Positions 1-6,551 of a stretch of DNA of 9,784 bases are shown one piece after another. Every line of letters starts with the position of its first letter. The first letter of the stretch is position 1. Source of the DNA: Bacteroidales bacterium (GTDB taxonomy: Bacteria > Bacteroidota > Bacteroidia > Bacteroidales > WCHB1-69); assembly GCA_028683685.1 (NCBI GenBank), contig JAQUHH010000070.1:1-9784 (forward strand). The letters run 5' to 3'. The notes under the pieces were generated by a model, which searched no databases, was not told the origin of the DNA, and was given only the letters and a program-made list of their open reading frames with translations. Position numbers and translations under genes: made by a program.

Positions 1-1
1 T

Positions 2-2227
2 GGCGAACCTGTCCTTTTTACAAATGTATTTCTTCGTGGCACACAACATGGGTCAACTACCGACGGCAATGGATATTTCATCATCAACCGCATTCCTGCG
101 GGCGACTACGACTTGGTCATTAAAGCGATGGGTTATGATTCTCTGTCAGACCCCATCAGCTTAGCTAAAAACGAAATTGTAACCAAAAAACTTTTTCTAA
201 GCAAAGCATCATACACTCTTGAAGTGGTGAGTATTAATGCCGAAAAAGAGATTGCACAAACCGAAACACGAACCTCGGTAACCTACGTTACACCCAAGCA
301 AATGAAACAAATGCCAACCATTGGTGGCACGGCCGATTTAGCACAATACTTACAAGTACTACCCGGAGTTATTTTTACAGGTGACCAAGGAGGACAATTA
401 TACATTCGTGGGGGGGCTCCTATTCAAAACAAAGTTTTGCTCGATGGTATGATTATTTACAATCCATTCCATTCGATTGGTCTCTTTTCTGTTTTTGACA
501 CCGACATTATGCGTTCGGCAGACATATACACAGGTGGCTTCAATTCAGAATATGGAGGGCGCATATCTTCTATTATGGACATTAAAACCCGCGATGGCAA
601 TCGCCGTCGAACAGCCGGGAAAATTGAAGCCAATACTTTTGGTGCCAAATTATTACTTGAAGGTCCCATTATAAAACTTAAACCTGAAACAGGTTCCAGT
701 GCTTCGTATATTGTTTCTGCAAAAAACTCATACTTGAGTGAAAGTTCAAAATATTTTTACAACTACATTGACACTGCCGGATTGCCTTTTAATTATCAAG
801 ACCTTTATGCAAAAGTTTCTTTTAATTCAGCCAATGGAAGTAAGCTTAATGTTTTTGGGTTCAACTTTACCGACAACGTAAATTATAAAGACATTGCTGA
901 ATTCGATTGGGTATCATCTGGAGCTGGCTTAAACTTTGTCGTTATCCCTGAACAATCACCCGTTATAATGGACGGTATTATTGCCTATTCATCATACAAA
1001 ATCATGATGGACGATAAAATTTCCGAGCCTAGAATGAGCGAAATCAATGGATTTAATGTTGGTTTAAACTTCAATTATATAATGGGCAACAATAATTTCA
1101 AATACGGTTTGGAAATGCTTGGCTTTATGACCGACTTTAATTTTTTCAACAAATCTGGATTAAAAATTATACAGCAAGACAATACCACCGAATTAGCAGC
1201 CTATTTCAAATATAAAAGAAATTTCAACGAAAAATTTCTTTTTGAACCTGGACTTCGCTTGCATTATTATGCCTCGTTAGGTAATTTTTCACCCGAACCT
1301 CGATTGGCAATGAAATACAATATTAATAAAGATGTTCGTGTTAAATTTGCCACTGGATTGTATTCTCAAAATTTATTAAGTGCTGGTTCCGACCGAGATG
1401 TTGTGAATCTCTTTTACGGATTTCTTTCAGGTCCTGAAAATTTACCCAACAAAACATTTGACAATGAAGAGGTGACTCACAAACTTCAAAAAGCCATACA
1501 CTATATTTTGGGAGTCGAATATGATTTAAATAAATATATCACATTTAATTTAGAAGCGTACTATAAAGATTTTACACAACTTACCAATTTAAATAAAAGA
1601 AAAGTATTTGAAGATATTTCACCATACAACGACATTACCGATGAAGAAAATTACAAACCCGATTATTTGAGAAAAGATTTCGTCATTGAAAAAGGTTCTG
1701 CTAAAGGAATTGATTTCAATATGAAATTTCAAAAAGGAAGATATTATGTATGGACTGTTTATTCCTTAGGGTGGGTAAATAGAGATGATGGCATTATTGA
1801 ATACGTTACCCATTTTGATCGCAGACATAATGTAAACATTGTATTTTCAACCTATTGGGGAGCATACGAACAATGGCAATTTGATATTCGTTGGAACTAT
1901 GGTAGTGGTTTTGCATTTGCAAAAAATGAAGGTATTTACCCCAACCAAGTATTTGGAGATAATATTTCTGACGATTTTCTTAGCTCAAATGAAGATATTG
2001 CATTTTTATTCGATGAGACTAACAGTGGACGACTCCCTGATTATCATCGTTTAGATGCAAATTTAAAGTACAAAATCATGTTTAACGAAACTAACAATCT
2101 TGAATTAAATCTGAGTGTAACCAACATTTATAATCGCAGTAATATTTTCTATTTCAACCGTACTACAAGAGAAAGAGTAAATCAATTACCAATAATGCCA
2201 AGTTTAGGTATTAGTTGGGTTTTCTAA
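2..2227 (+). CDS. TonB-dependent outer-membrane receptor with N-terminal carboxypeptidase-like regulatory domain (5' partial)
   Basis: The frame is open from the window edge, so the true start and signal peptide lie upstream; 741 residues are visible. The first ~75 residues read as the end of a CarboxypepD_reg-like fold (pattern G-x-T-T-D-x-N-G-Y-F, then I-P-A-G-D-Y). A TonB plug domain follows at about residues 90-205, with the signatures LPGV, YIRGGAP, LLDGM, IYNPFHSIG and GGFNSEYGGRIS. The remainder is a long beta-barrel rich in alternating aromatic and polar strands, ending GISWVF, the C-terminal Phe expected for BAM-dependent barrels. The family imports substrates across the outer membrane using TonB-ExbBD energy. 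The substrate is not readable here. No SusD-like lipoprotein follows, so this is not a classical SusC/SusD glycan pair. A run of seven G (410-416) lies in the RGG codons of the plug. Confidence 0.93.
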   Translation, partial: GEPVLFTNVFLRGTQHGSTTDGNGYFIINRIPAGDYDLVIKAMGYDSLSDPISLAKNEIVTKKLFLSKASYTLEVVSINAEKEIAQTETRTSVTYVTPKQMKQMPTIGGTADLAQYLQVLPGVIFTGDQGGQLYIRGGAPIQNKVLLDGMIIYNPFHSIGLFSVFDTDIMRSADIYTGGFNSEYGGRISSIMDIKTRDGNRRRTAGKIEANTFGAKLLLEGPIIKLKPETGSSASYIVSAKNSYLSESSKYFYNYIDTAGLPFNYQDLYAKVSFNSANGSKLNVFGFNFTDNVNYKDIAEFDWVSSGAGLNFVVIPEQSPVIMDGIIAYSSYKIMMDDKISEPRMSEINGFNVGLNFNYIMGNNNFKYGLEMLGFMTDFNFFNKSGLKIIQQDNTTELAAYFKYKRNFNEKFLFEPGLRLHYYASLGNFSPEPRLAMKYNINKDVRVKFATGLYSQNLLSAGSDRDVVNLFYGFLSGPENLPNKTFDNEEVTHKLQKAIHYILGVEYDLNKYITFNLEAYYKDFTQLTNLNKRKVFEDISPYNDITDEENYKPDYLRKDFVIEKGSAKGIDFNMKFQKGRYYVWTVYSLGWVNRDDGIIEYVTHFDRRHNVNIVFSTYWGAYEQWQFDIRWNYGSGFAFAKNEGIYPNQVFGDNISDDFLSSNEDIAFLFDETNSGRLPDYHRLDANLKYKIMFNETNNLELNLSVTNIYNRSNIFYFNRTTRERVNQLPIMPSLGISWVF

Positions 2228-2254
2228 TCAATAATACAGATAGAAATATTTAAA

Positions 2255-2285
2255 TTTAGTATCTGTCAAAAAAGTTGTATTTTTG
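2255..2285 (+). promoter_or_regulatory. Candidate Bacteroidota promoter for the 205-aa barrel gene, overlapped by an inverted repeat
   Basis: TATTTTTG at 2278-2285 matches the TAnnTTTG -7 box. TTTAG at 2255-2259 is a degenerate -33 element with suitable spacing. A perfect 9-bp inverted repeat, TGTCAAAAA (2264-2272) and TTTTTGACA (2280-2288), with a 7-nt spacer covers most of the -7 box, so it could be an operator. Transcription would begin about 10 nt before the ATG at 2302. Promoter assignment rests on motif match only. Confidence 0.45.
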
Positions 2286-2301
2286 ACAAAATTTTTATGC
2301 T

Positions 2302-2919
2302 ATGAAAAAAATAATAATCATAATTGGACTTCTTTCCATTTTTTCAATTATAAAATTAAACGCACAAGAAAGACAAATTTTTAGAGAAAAAGGAGTTCAA
2401 TATATTAGTTCATTATCTTTTCATAATGGAATAATGACGGTTGAAACTCCCAGTCTTAAACTTTCAAACAACATTCCTGTTTTTTCAGTCCATCAAGTTG
2501 TTGGTTATCAACTTAGTCCATATTTCAATATAGGATTAGGTTTAGGGTTTGAAAAATGGAGAAAAACGTCTTTCATCCCCTTGTATGCCGACTTTCGTTT
2601 TAATATTTTACGGGGCAGATATTCACCACACATTATGCTAGATTTAGGCTATTCTAACAAATGGTACGAATCACCTCGCCCCGACCCTACTTATATGGTT
2701 ATTCACGGTGCCAGTTCAGGCTTGTTTTTTGAAGGCGGACTAGGTTTTAAAGCTATGTTTAAAGAATCAAGTGGACTCTTTTTAGCAATTTCGTACAAAA
2801 TTCAGGAAACAGACATTAAATACTCCAACGAGGAGAACGAAATACCCCAATTAACAACCAATAAAGCAACACGAGTCATGTATCATTTTGCAGGCATCAG
2901 AGCTGGAATCGTATTTTAA
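2302..2919 (+). CDS. Predicted outer-membrane beta-barrel protein, 205 aa
   Basis: The N terminus is a clear Sec signal peptide (MKK, then a run of Ile/Leu) with a likely cleavage after residues KLNAQ, leaving about 183 mature residues. The mature part alternates short hydrophobic strands with glycine and aromatic residues (for example NIGLGLGFE near residue 76 and GLFFEGGLGF near residue 140) and ends GIRAGIVF. The terminal Phe and repeated G-x-G-aromatic strands fit a small 8- to 10-stranded barrel of the OmpA/porin-like superfamily. I recognise no specific family and assign no substrate. It starts 74 nt after the TonB receptor and has its own candidate promoter, so it may be transcribed with or separately from the receptor. 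Its stop interlocks with the stop of the convergent Omp85 gene. Confidence 0.82.
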   Translation: MKKIIIIIGLLSIFSIIKLNAQERQIFREKGVQYISSLSFHNGIMTVETPSLKLSNNIPVFSVHQVVGYQLSPYFNIGLGLGFEKWRKTSFIPLYADFRFNILRGRYSPHIMLDLGYSNKWYESPRPDPTYMVIHGASSGLFFEGGLGFKAMFKESSGLFLAISYKIQETDIKYSNEENEIPQLTTNKATRVMYHFAGIRAGIVF

Positions 2920-4646
2920 AACTTCCCACTTATTCCAAAATGAACCTTAGCCCCTTTTAAATCAAAAGGATTATTAAATTGTTTTCCCATAGCATAATTT
3001 ATAGAAAAAATACCCGCTGGTGTATTGAATGCAAAGCCCAAACCAAGCCCCCAAGGGGTATCTCTAGTGTATGATTGTACTCCTTTCTTTTCATAAAAAG
3101 CTCCATTCCAAAAAACAGAAAAATACGAATATGATTCAATCATGTACCTCAATTCGGTAGTTGCCATAAAATAAGTTGAGGCTGAAATTCCATCTTCTTC
3201 AAACCCTTTTAACGAATTGAATCCGCCAAATCGCAACATTTCATTTTCATACAAATCAACAGCCATCATACACACACCTTGAATTCCTGCATGAAAAATA
3301 AAACGTTTATAAAGAGGTACATAAAAAGGAGAATAAATTTGTAATACATATTGATTGACTTTCTGATTTTCCTCACTTACTAATAATGGATTTTTGTCTC
3401 GCACTAGAGAACCCGCAGCCAAAGAAGTTTTTAATGAATAACCGGAAGTAGGCAAAATAACATCATTCAATCGGTTTTGAGAATACTCCAACCCATAACT
3501 CGATACTTTTGATGAACGAAAGCCCGTTGGGCTCTGTTCAACACCTGCATATGTATTTGAAACAGTAGATTCATAAAATCCTTTCAAATAATCAAAACCA
3601 GAAAAATAATAATTAATACCAAAATTATAATAGGTATTAATAAAACTGGTGTCTTTTTTATTCAATTTAAAATTCAAATTGGTTCCAAAAGGGGAAGAAA
3701 AAAGAAATGGATAATCAAAAACTATTTTTAAATCCTGAGAGCCAACATCATATGCCCGCCAATCAAAATTCAATATTTCTCCCTGTTGAAAAAGATTATT
3801 CAATTTCAAACTAATATCACCCGTAAGCTGAATCCCACTCTCCCCATCAGGCGGAGGAACAAAACCTACAATCCCATCAAAAGAGTGATTTTTTCTTTTT
3901 TTCAAAAATAAAAAAACATAAGCTTCATCTTCAACAAATAGTACTTGAGGAGGATCATTCATTATCATAAAAGGCAATTGACGAGCCAATTTTGAACTTT
4001 GCTTTATCTGTTTTTCAGAATAATCAGATCTCTTTTTAAAATTAAAAAAACGTCTTAAAAAATCATCTGAAATCCGAACATCACCTTTGACAACAATGCT
4101 ATCATATTTATATTTAATACCTTTATCAAAAATCATATCTATCAAGACAAGATTTTGGTCAAAAAATAGACTGTCCACACTAAATGAAGCAAAAGGATAC
4201 CCCCTATTTTCGTAATATTGCAAAATATCATCAATGTTATTATAAAAATCATCATAATTAGCATTTACAAGCAAATTAGAACGCAATTTAGGAGGAATCA
4301 TCAAAACAGTAGAATCCTTAATATTCAAATTATCAAGTTTGAAAATATATGGCGAACCTGATAAAAACAAAAAATTCATAGTATCCGAATTTCTTTCTAA
4401 TTGAGTTGCTTTTACAGCTTCGTAACCCATTTTTTGAAAAACAACAATTTTGGCATCAACAAATGCCTTTATCTCCATTGAATCAGCAAAAGTTTTCTGC
4501 TCCTTGTCTGTCTTCAACAAAGTTCCATAATTGAAAATGACAGTTTTTTGTGATGACACAAAAGAAAAGTAACAAAGAGATAAAAAGAAGAGTGCTGTTT
4601 TTAATTGCATCAAATTACATTTTGTATAATAACGCACATTATTCAT
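2916..4646 (-). CDS. Omp85/BamA-TamA family outer-membrane assembly protein, 576 aa
   Basis: Omp85 proteins insert or translocate proteins at the outer membrane. A signal peptide (hydrophobic core about residues 18-31, cleavage near SSQ) precedes POTRA-like sequence at about residues 95-255, including LQYYENRGYPFASF and a strand ending IVVKGD near 188. A C-terminal D15-type barrel spans about 258-576. The loop-6 signature reads LRFGGFNSLKGF at 471-482, with Lys480 where the family has Arg (RGF). The last strands carry GLGLGFAFNTPAGIFSINYA near 533-552 and the protein ends GISGKF. Its length is close to E. coli TamA and far below BamA, so it has few POTRA domains and is probably not the essential BamA. 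It overlaps ung by 8 nt and is likely co-transcribed. An alternative start is Met13 at 4610, which gives a more typical signal peptide; neither start has a good Shine-Dalgarno sequence. Confidence 0.88.
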   Translation of the reverse strand: MNNVRYYTKCNLMQLKTALFFLSLCYFSFVSSQKTVIFNYGTLLKTDKEQKTFADSMEIKAFVDAKIVVFQKMGYEAVKATQLERNSDTMNFLFLSGSPYIFKLDNLNIKDSTVLMIPPKLRSNLLVNANYDDFYNNIDDILQYYENRGYPFASFSVDSLFFDQNLVLIDMIFDKGIKYKYDSIVVKGDVRISDDFLRRFFNFKKRSDYSEKQIKQSSKLARQLPFMIMNDPPQVLFVEDEAYVFLFLKKRKNHSFDGIVGFVPPPDGESGIQLTGDISLKLNNLFQQGEILNFDWRAYDVGSQDLKIVFDYPFLFSSPFGTNLNFKLNKKDTSFINTYYNFGINYYFSGFDYLKGFYESTVSNTYAGVEQSPTGFRSSKVSSYGLEYSQNRLNDVILPTSGYSLKTSLAAGSLVRDKNPLLVSEENQKVNQYVLQIYSPFYVPLYKRFIFHAGIQGVCMMAVDLYENEMLRFGGFNSLKGFEEDGISASTYFMATTELRYMIESYSYFSVFWNGAFYEKKGVQSYTRDTPWGLGLGFAFNTPAGIFSINYAMGKQFNNPFDLKGAKVHFGISGKF

Positions 4647-5331
4647 TTACGGTATTCCAATCAATGGGATTTACGGAATGAGAACTAAGATAAGAGTTTG
4701 CTTTGGAAAAGTGTTTACAACCAAAAAAACCTCTATAAACCGACATAGGCGAAGGATGTACTGCATTTAAAATCAAATGTTTATCCATATTAATCAAACT
4801 AGTTTTTTGTTGAGCAAACTTTCCCCACAACATAAAAACTACATTCTTTTTTTCATCTGAAATTCTACGAATTATGGTATCTGTAAATATTTCCCAGCCT
4901 ATATTTTGATGCGAAGTGGGCAATTGCTTACGAACTGTTAAACAAGAATTTAGCAATAATACACCCTGTTTAGCCCAGGATTCTAAATTTCCATGAGACG
5001 GAATTTCCATTCCCGTATCTTCTTTTAATTCTTTAAATATATTTTGTAATGAAGGCGGCTTTCGAATGCCCATGGGTACCGAAAAGCACAAGCCATGTGA
5101 TTGTCCTTCGCCATGATAAGGGTCTTGTCCAAGAATAACTACTTTTATTGAATCCCACGATGTAAGACGAAAAGCATTAAACATTAAATCTTCAGGAGGG
5201 AAAACAAGATGATTTTTACGCTCTTCGCCCACAAAGTCCATCAACTTAATAAAATATTCCTTTTCCATTTCCTCTTGAAAAAAGGAGAACCAATTAGCAT
5301 TTATTTGAGATTTTATTTTTTCAGAATTCAT
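4639..5331 (-). CDS. ung: Uracil-DNA glycosylase, family 1
   Basis: Ung removes uracil from DNA, starting base-excision repair of deaminated cytosine or misincorporated dUMP in the cytoplasm. All family-1 motifs are visible in the 230-aa product: GQDPYHGEGQSHGLCFSV at 68-85 (catalytic Asp70, thymine-excluding Tyr72, stacking Phe83), LLLNSCLTV at 125-133 (uracil-reading Asn128), FMLWGKFAQ at 166-174, and HPSPMS at 192-197 (His192) followed by GFFGCKHFS. The usual intercalating Leu after HPSP is Met196. An upstream in-frame ATG at 5373 would add 14 residues, but AAAGGAG at 5346-5340 lies 8 nt before the ATG at 5331, so the shorter form is chosen. Its length matches the family. It is the first gene of a minus-strand pair with the Omp85 gene, which begins before the ung stop. 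Confidence 0.96.
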   Translation of the reverse strand: MNSEKIKSQINANWFSFFQEEMEKEYFIKLMDFVGEERKNHLVFPPEDLMFNAFRLTSWDSIKVVILGQDPYHGEGQSHGLCFSVPMGIRKPPSLQNIFKELKEDTGMEIPSHGNLESWAKQGVLLLNSCLTVRKQLPTSHQNIGWEIFTDTIIRRISDEKKNVVFMLWGKFAQQKTSLINMDKHLILNAVHPSPMSVYRGFFGCKHFSKANSYLSSHSVNPIDWNTVNE

Positions 5332-5339
5332 TATTAACA

Positions 5340-5346
5340 CTCCTTT
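5340..5346 (-). promoter_or_regulatory. Shine-Dalgarno sequence deciding the ung start
   Basis: AAAGGAG read on the minus strand, with an 8-nt spacer to the ATG at 5331. It stands out because the other starts in this window lack such a sequence, as is common in Bacteroidota. It selects the 230-aa Ung over the 244-aa form. Confidence 0.75.
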
Positions 5347-5403
5347 GTTGATATTATACTTGAATGGAATCATAAAAAAAGTAAAAATACAAGAATTATT
5401 GTT

Positions 5404-5411
5404 TAATTTTG
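5404..5411 (+). promoter_or_regulatory. Candidate -7 promoter box for the 46-aa lipoprotein gene
   Basis: TAATTTTG matches the TAnnTTTG -7 consensus and would start transcription about 35 nt before the ATG at 5451. I find no convincing TTG-type -33 element at the right distance, so this is a half-supported promoter in the divergent region shared with ung. Confidence 0.4.
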
Positions 5412-5450
5412 TTTTTTGGAATTAAAAAAAATAAAATTAAAAGATTCACT

Positions 5451-5591
5451 ATGAAAAAAATCTTAATCGTTGGATTACTTGTATTGTTTATTACAGCCGC
5501 CTTTACTTCTTGTAAACCGAGAGAAAGATGTCCTGCTTACGGTTATAATTCATCCATTGAGAATGTTGATGAAAACAATGCAAATGCCTAA
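5451..5591 (+). CDS. Small predicted lipoprotein with a CPAYG motif, 46 aa
   Basis: A longer frame opens with TTG at 5409, but that codon lies inside the candidate -7 box; the ATG at 5451 begins a textbook signal sequence (MKK, then about 15 hydrophobic residues). AFTSC at residues 17-21 is an acceptable lipobox, so Cys21 would be lipidated and the mature peptide is only 26 residues. It begins CKPRERCPAYG and ends in a polar Asn/Glu-rich tail. A second Cys (27) precedes PAYG. I recall very small Bacteroidota lipoproteins with a similar Cys-Pro-Ala-Tyr stretch, but cannot confirm homology here and assign no function. It is divergent from ung and is followed by 117 nt of A/T-rich sequence and then a terminator. 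Confidence 0.7.
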   Translation: MKKILIVGLLVLFITAAFTSCKPRERCPAYGYNSSIENVDENNANA

Positions 5592-5708
5592 ATATCAAAT
5601 TTTCAGAACAGACAATTTATTTACAGATAATAAATAAAACGTCAATTCTTTCGTATCAAAATTACAAAAATTTGAGTTATTTATAGAAAATCATTAAATA
5701 CACTATTA

Positions 5709-5745
5709 AAAAAAGTGCTGCGTAAACATATTGTAGCACTTTTTT
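5709..5745. terminator. Rho-independent terminator, potentially bidirectional
   Basis: A 13-bp stem pairs 5709-5721 with 5733-5745 (A6-GTGCTGC against GTAGCAC-T6, one G-U pair) around an 11-nt loop. The six-A run on one side and the six-T run on the other allow termination in either direction. It ends transcription from the lipoprotein gene, whose stop is 117 nt upstream. Confidence 0.82.
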
Positions 5746-5747
5746 GT

Positions 5748-5755
5748 TATCTTTG
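5748..5755 (+). promoter_or_regulatory. -7 promoter box for the two-gene outer-membrane operon
   Basis: TATCTTTG is an exact TAnnTTTG match. Transcription would begin near 5761, shortly before the ATG at 5779. The box lies two bases after the terminator hairpin, so the -33 region falls inside the terminator stem-loop. The only TTG nearby (5731-5733) is closer than the usual spacing. Confidence 0.6.
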
Positions 5756-5778
5756 AGAACTAAAATCACGCATCGAAA

Positions 5779-6537
5779 ATGAACAAAAAGAATCTACTCT
5801 TTTTCATCTTTTTTCAAGTATTTGCCTTTGTTCTAATAATGGCACAATCGGTTGGTGATGATTATTCCAAAGAAGTACTTCGCAAAGAGCATGCATGGGG
5901 AATTAATTTAAACTCAAACGGATATGGATTGAGTTACCGTTATGGAAAAGAAAAAACCATTTTCCGAAAGAACCTGTTTGAATTTGAATTTTCCGTCAAA
6001 AAAAATCCAAAAGAGTTACGAGCAAAAAATCCTTTTTATACCAATGCTAAAAATTACGTATATGGCAAAATGAACCGTTTCAACACTCTTCATGCTGGAA
6101 TTGGATATCAAAAAGTGCTAAATTTTAAACCCTATTGGGGTGGCACAGAAATAAGATATATTCTTTTTGGCGGTGCATCTTTGGGGATGTCTACTCCGGT
6201 CTATTTGTACATTATCAACTTCACCCCCGGTACCTATGAAGCAATACCGACAACAGAGCGTTACGACCCTGACTTACACAATATTGACAATATCTATGGA
6301 AATGGTCCTTTTGCAAAAGGACTTCTAAACATCACACCACATGCCGGCTTATATGCAAAATGGGGACTCAATTTTGAATTTGGCGAACAAGACAGAAAAG
6401 TCAAAGCACTTGAAACGGGTATCAATATTGATGCTTTTTTAAATCCCGTTGAAATAATGGCATACAACAAAGCTCAACACCTCTTTTTTTCCTTCTACCT
6501 CTCCTTTCATTTCGGTTCAAGAAAAGATTACTACTAA
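5779..6537 (+). CDS. Conserved Bacteroidota-type outer-membrane protein, 252 aa
   Basis: A signal peptide (MNKKN, then a Phe/Leu/Ile-rich core) has a likely cleavage after residues LIMAQ at 23. The mature part is strand-rich: NGYGLSYRYGK near 48-57, FEFEFSVKKNPKEL near 67-80, EIRYILFGGASLG near 124-136, a central loop with RYDPDLHNIDNIYG near 161-174, then AGLYAKWGLNFEFG and a final strand SFYLSFHFGS. This looks like a family of outer-membrane barrels I associate with Bacteroidota, with conserved KNPKE, FGGASLG and YDP..H..NIYG stretches. No function is known to me and no database check was possible. It leads a two-gene operon, with the next ATG 14 nt after its stop. Confidence 0.8.
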   Translation: MNKKNLLFFIFFQVFAFVLIMAQSVGDDYSKEVLRKEHAWGINLNSNGYGLSYRYGKEKTIFRKNLFEFEFSVKKNPKELRAKNPFYTNAKNYVYGKMNRFNTLHAGIGYQKVLNFKPYWGGTEIRYILFGGASLGMSTPVYLYIINFTPGTYEAIPTTERYDPDLHNIDNIYGNGPFAKGLLNITPHAGLYAKWGLNFEFGEQDRKVKALETGINIDAFLNPVEIMAYNKAQHLFFSFYLSFHFGSRKDYY

Positions 6538-6551
6538 AAACATTATAAGCT

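Noticed and set aside
457..674. Overlapping 65- and 70-codon frames on both strands inside the TonB receptor
   Set aside because: They lie wholly within a strongly supported receptor frame, have no signal peptide, promoter or recognisable motif, and look like shadow frames.
1839..2054. 71-codon plus-strand frame inside the receptor barrel
   Set aside because: It is an out-of-frame shadow of the barrel-coding sequence with no family resemblance.
2297..2305. Tiny upstream frame ATG-CTA-TGA overlapping the start of the 205-aa barrel gene
   Set aside because: At two codons it is too short to distinguish from chance in an A/T-rich leader, and there is no sign of translational control.
4350..4360. 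The string TGGCGAACCTG occurs both at the window start and near 4350
   Set aside because: It is an 11-base coincidence in two unrelated coding contexts, with no flanking similarity to suggest a repeat.
5352..5357. TATAAT-like hexamer upstream of ung on the minus strand
   Set aside because: It resembles a proteobacterial -10 box, but Bacteroidota use TAnnTTTG with TTTG; no match to that pair was found for ung, so no promoter is called.
5613..5640. ATTTATT / AATAAAT inverted repeat after the lipoprotein gene
   Set aside because: The stem is only A/T and short, and the much stronger hairpin at 5709-5745 explains termination.
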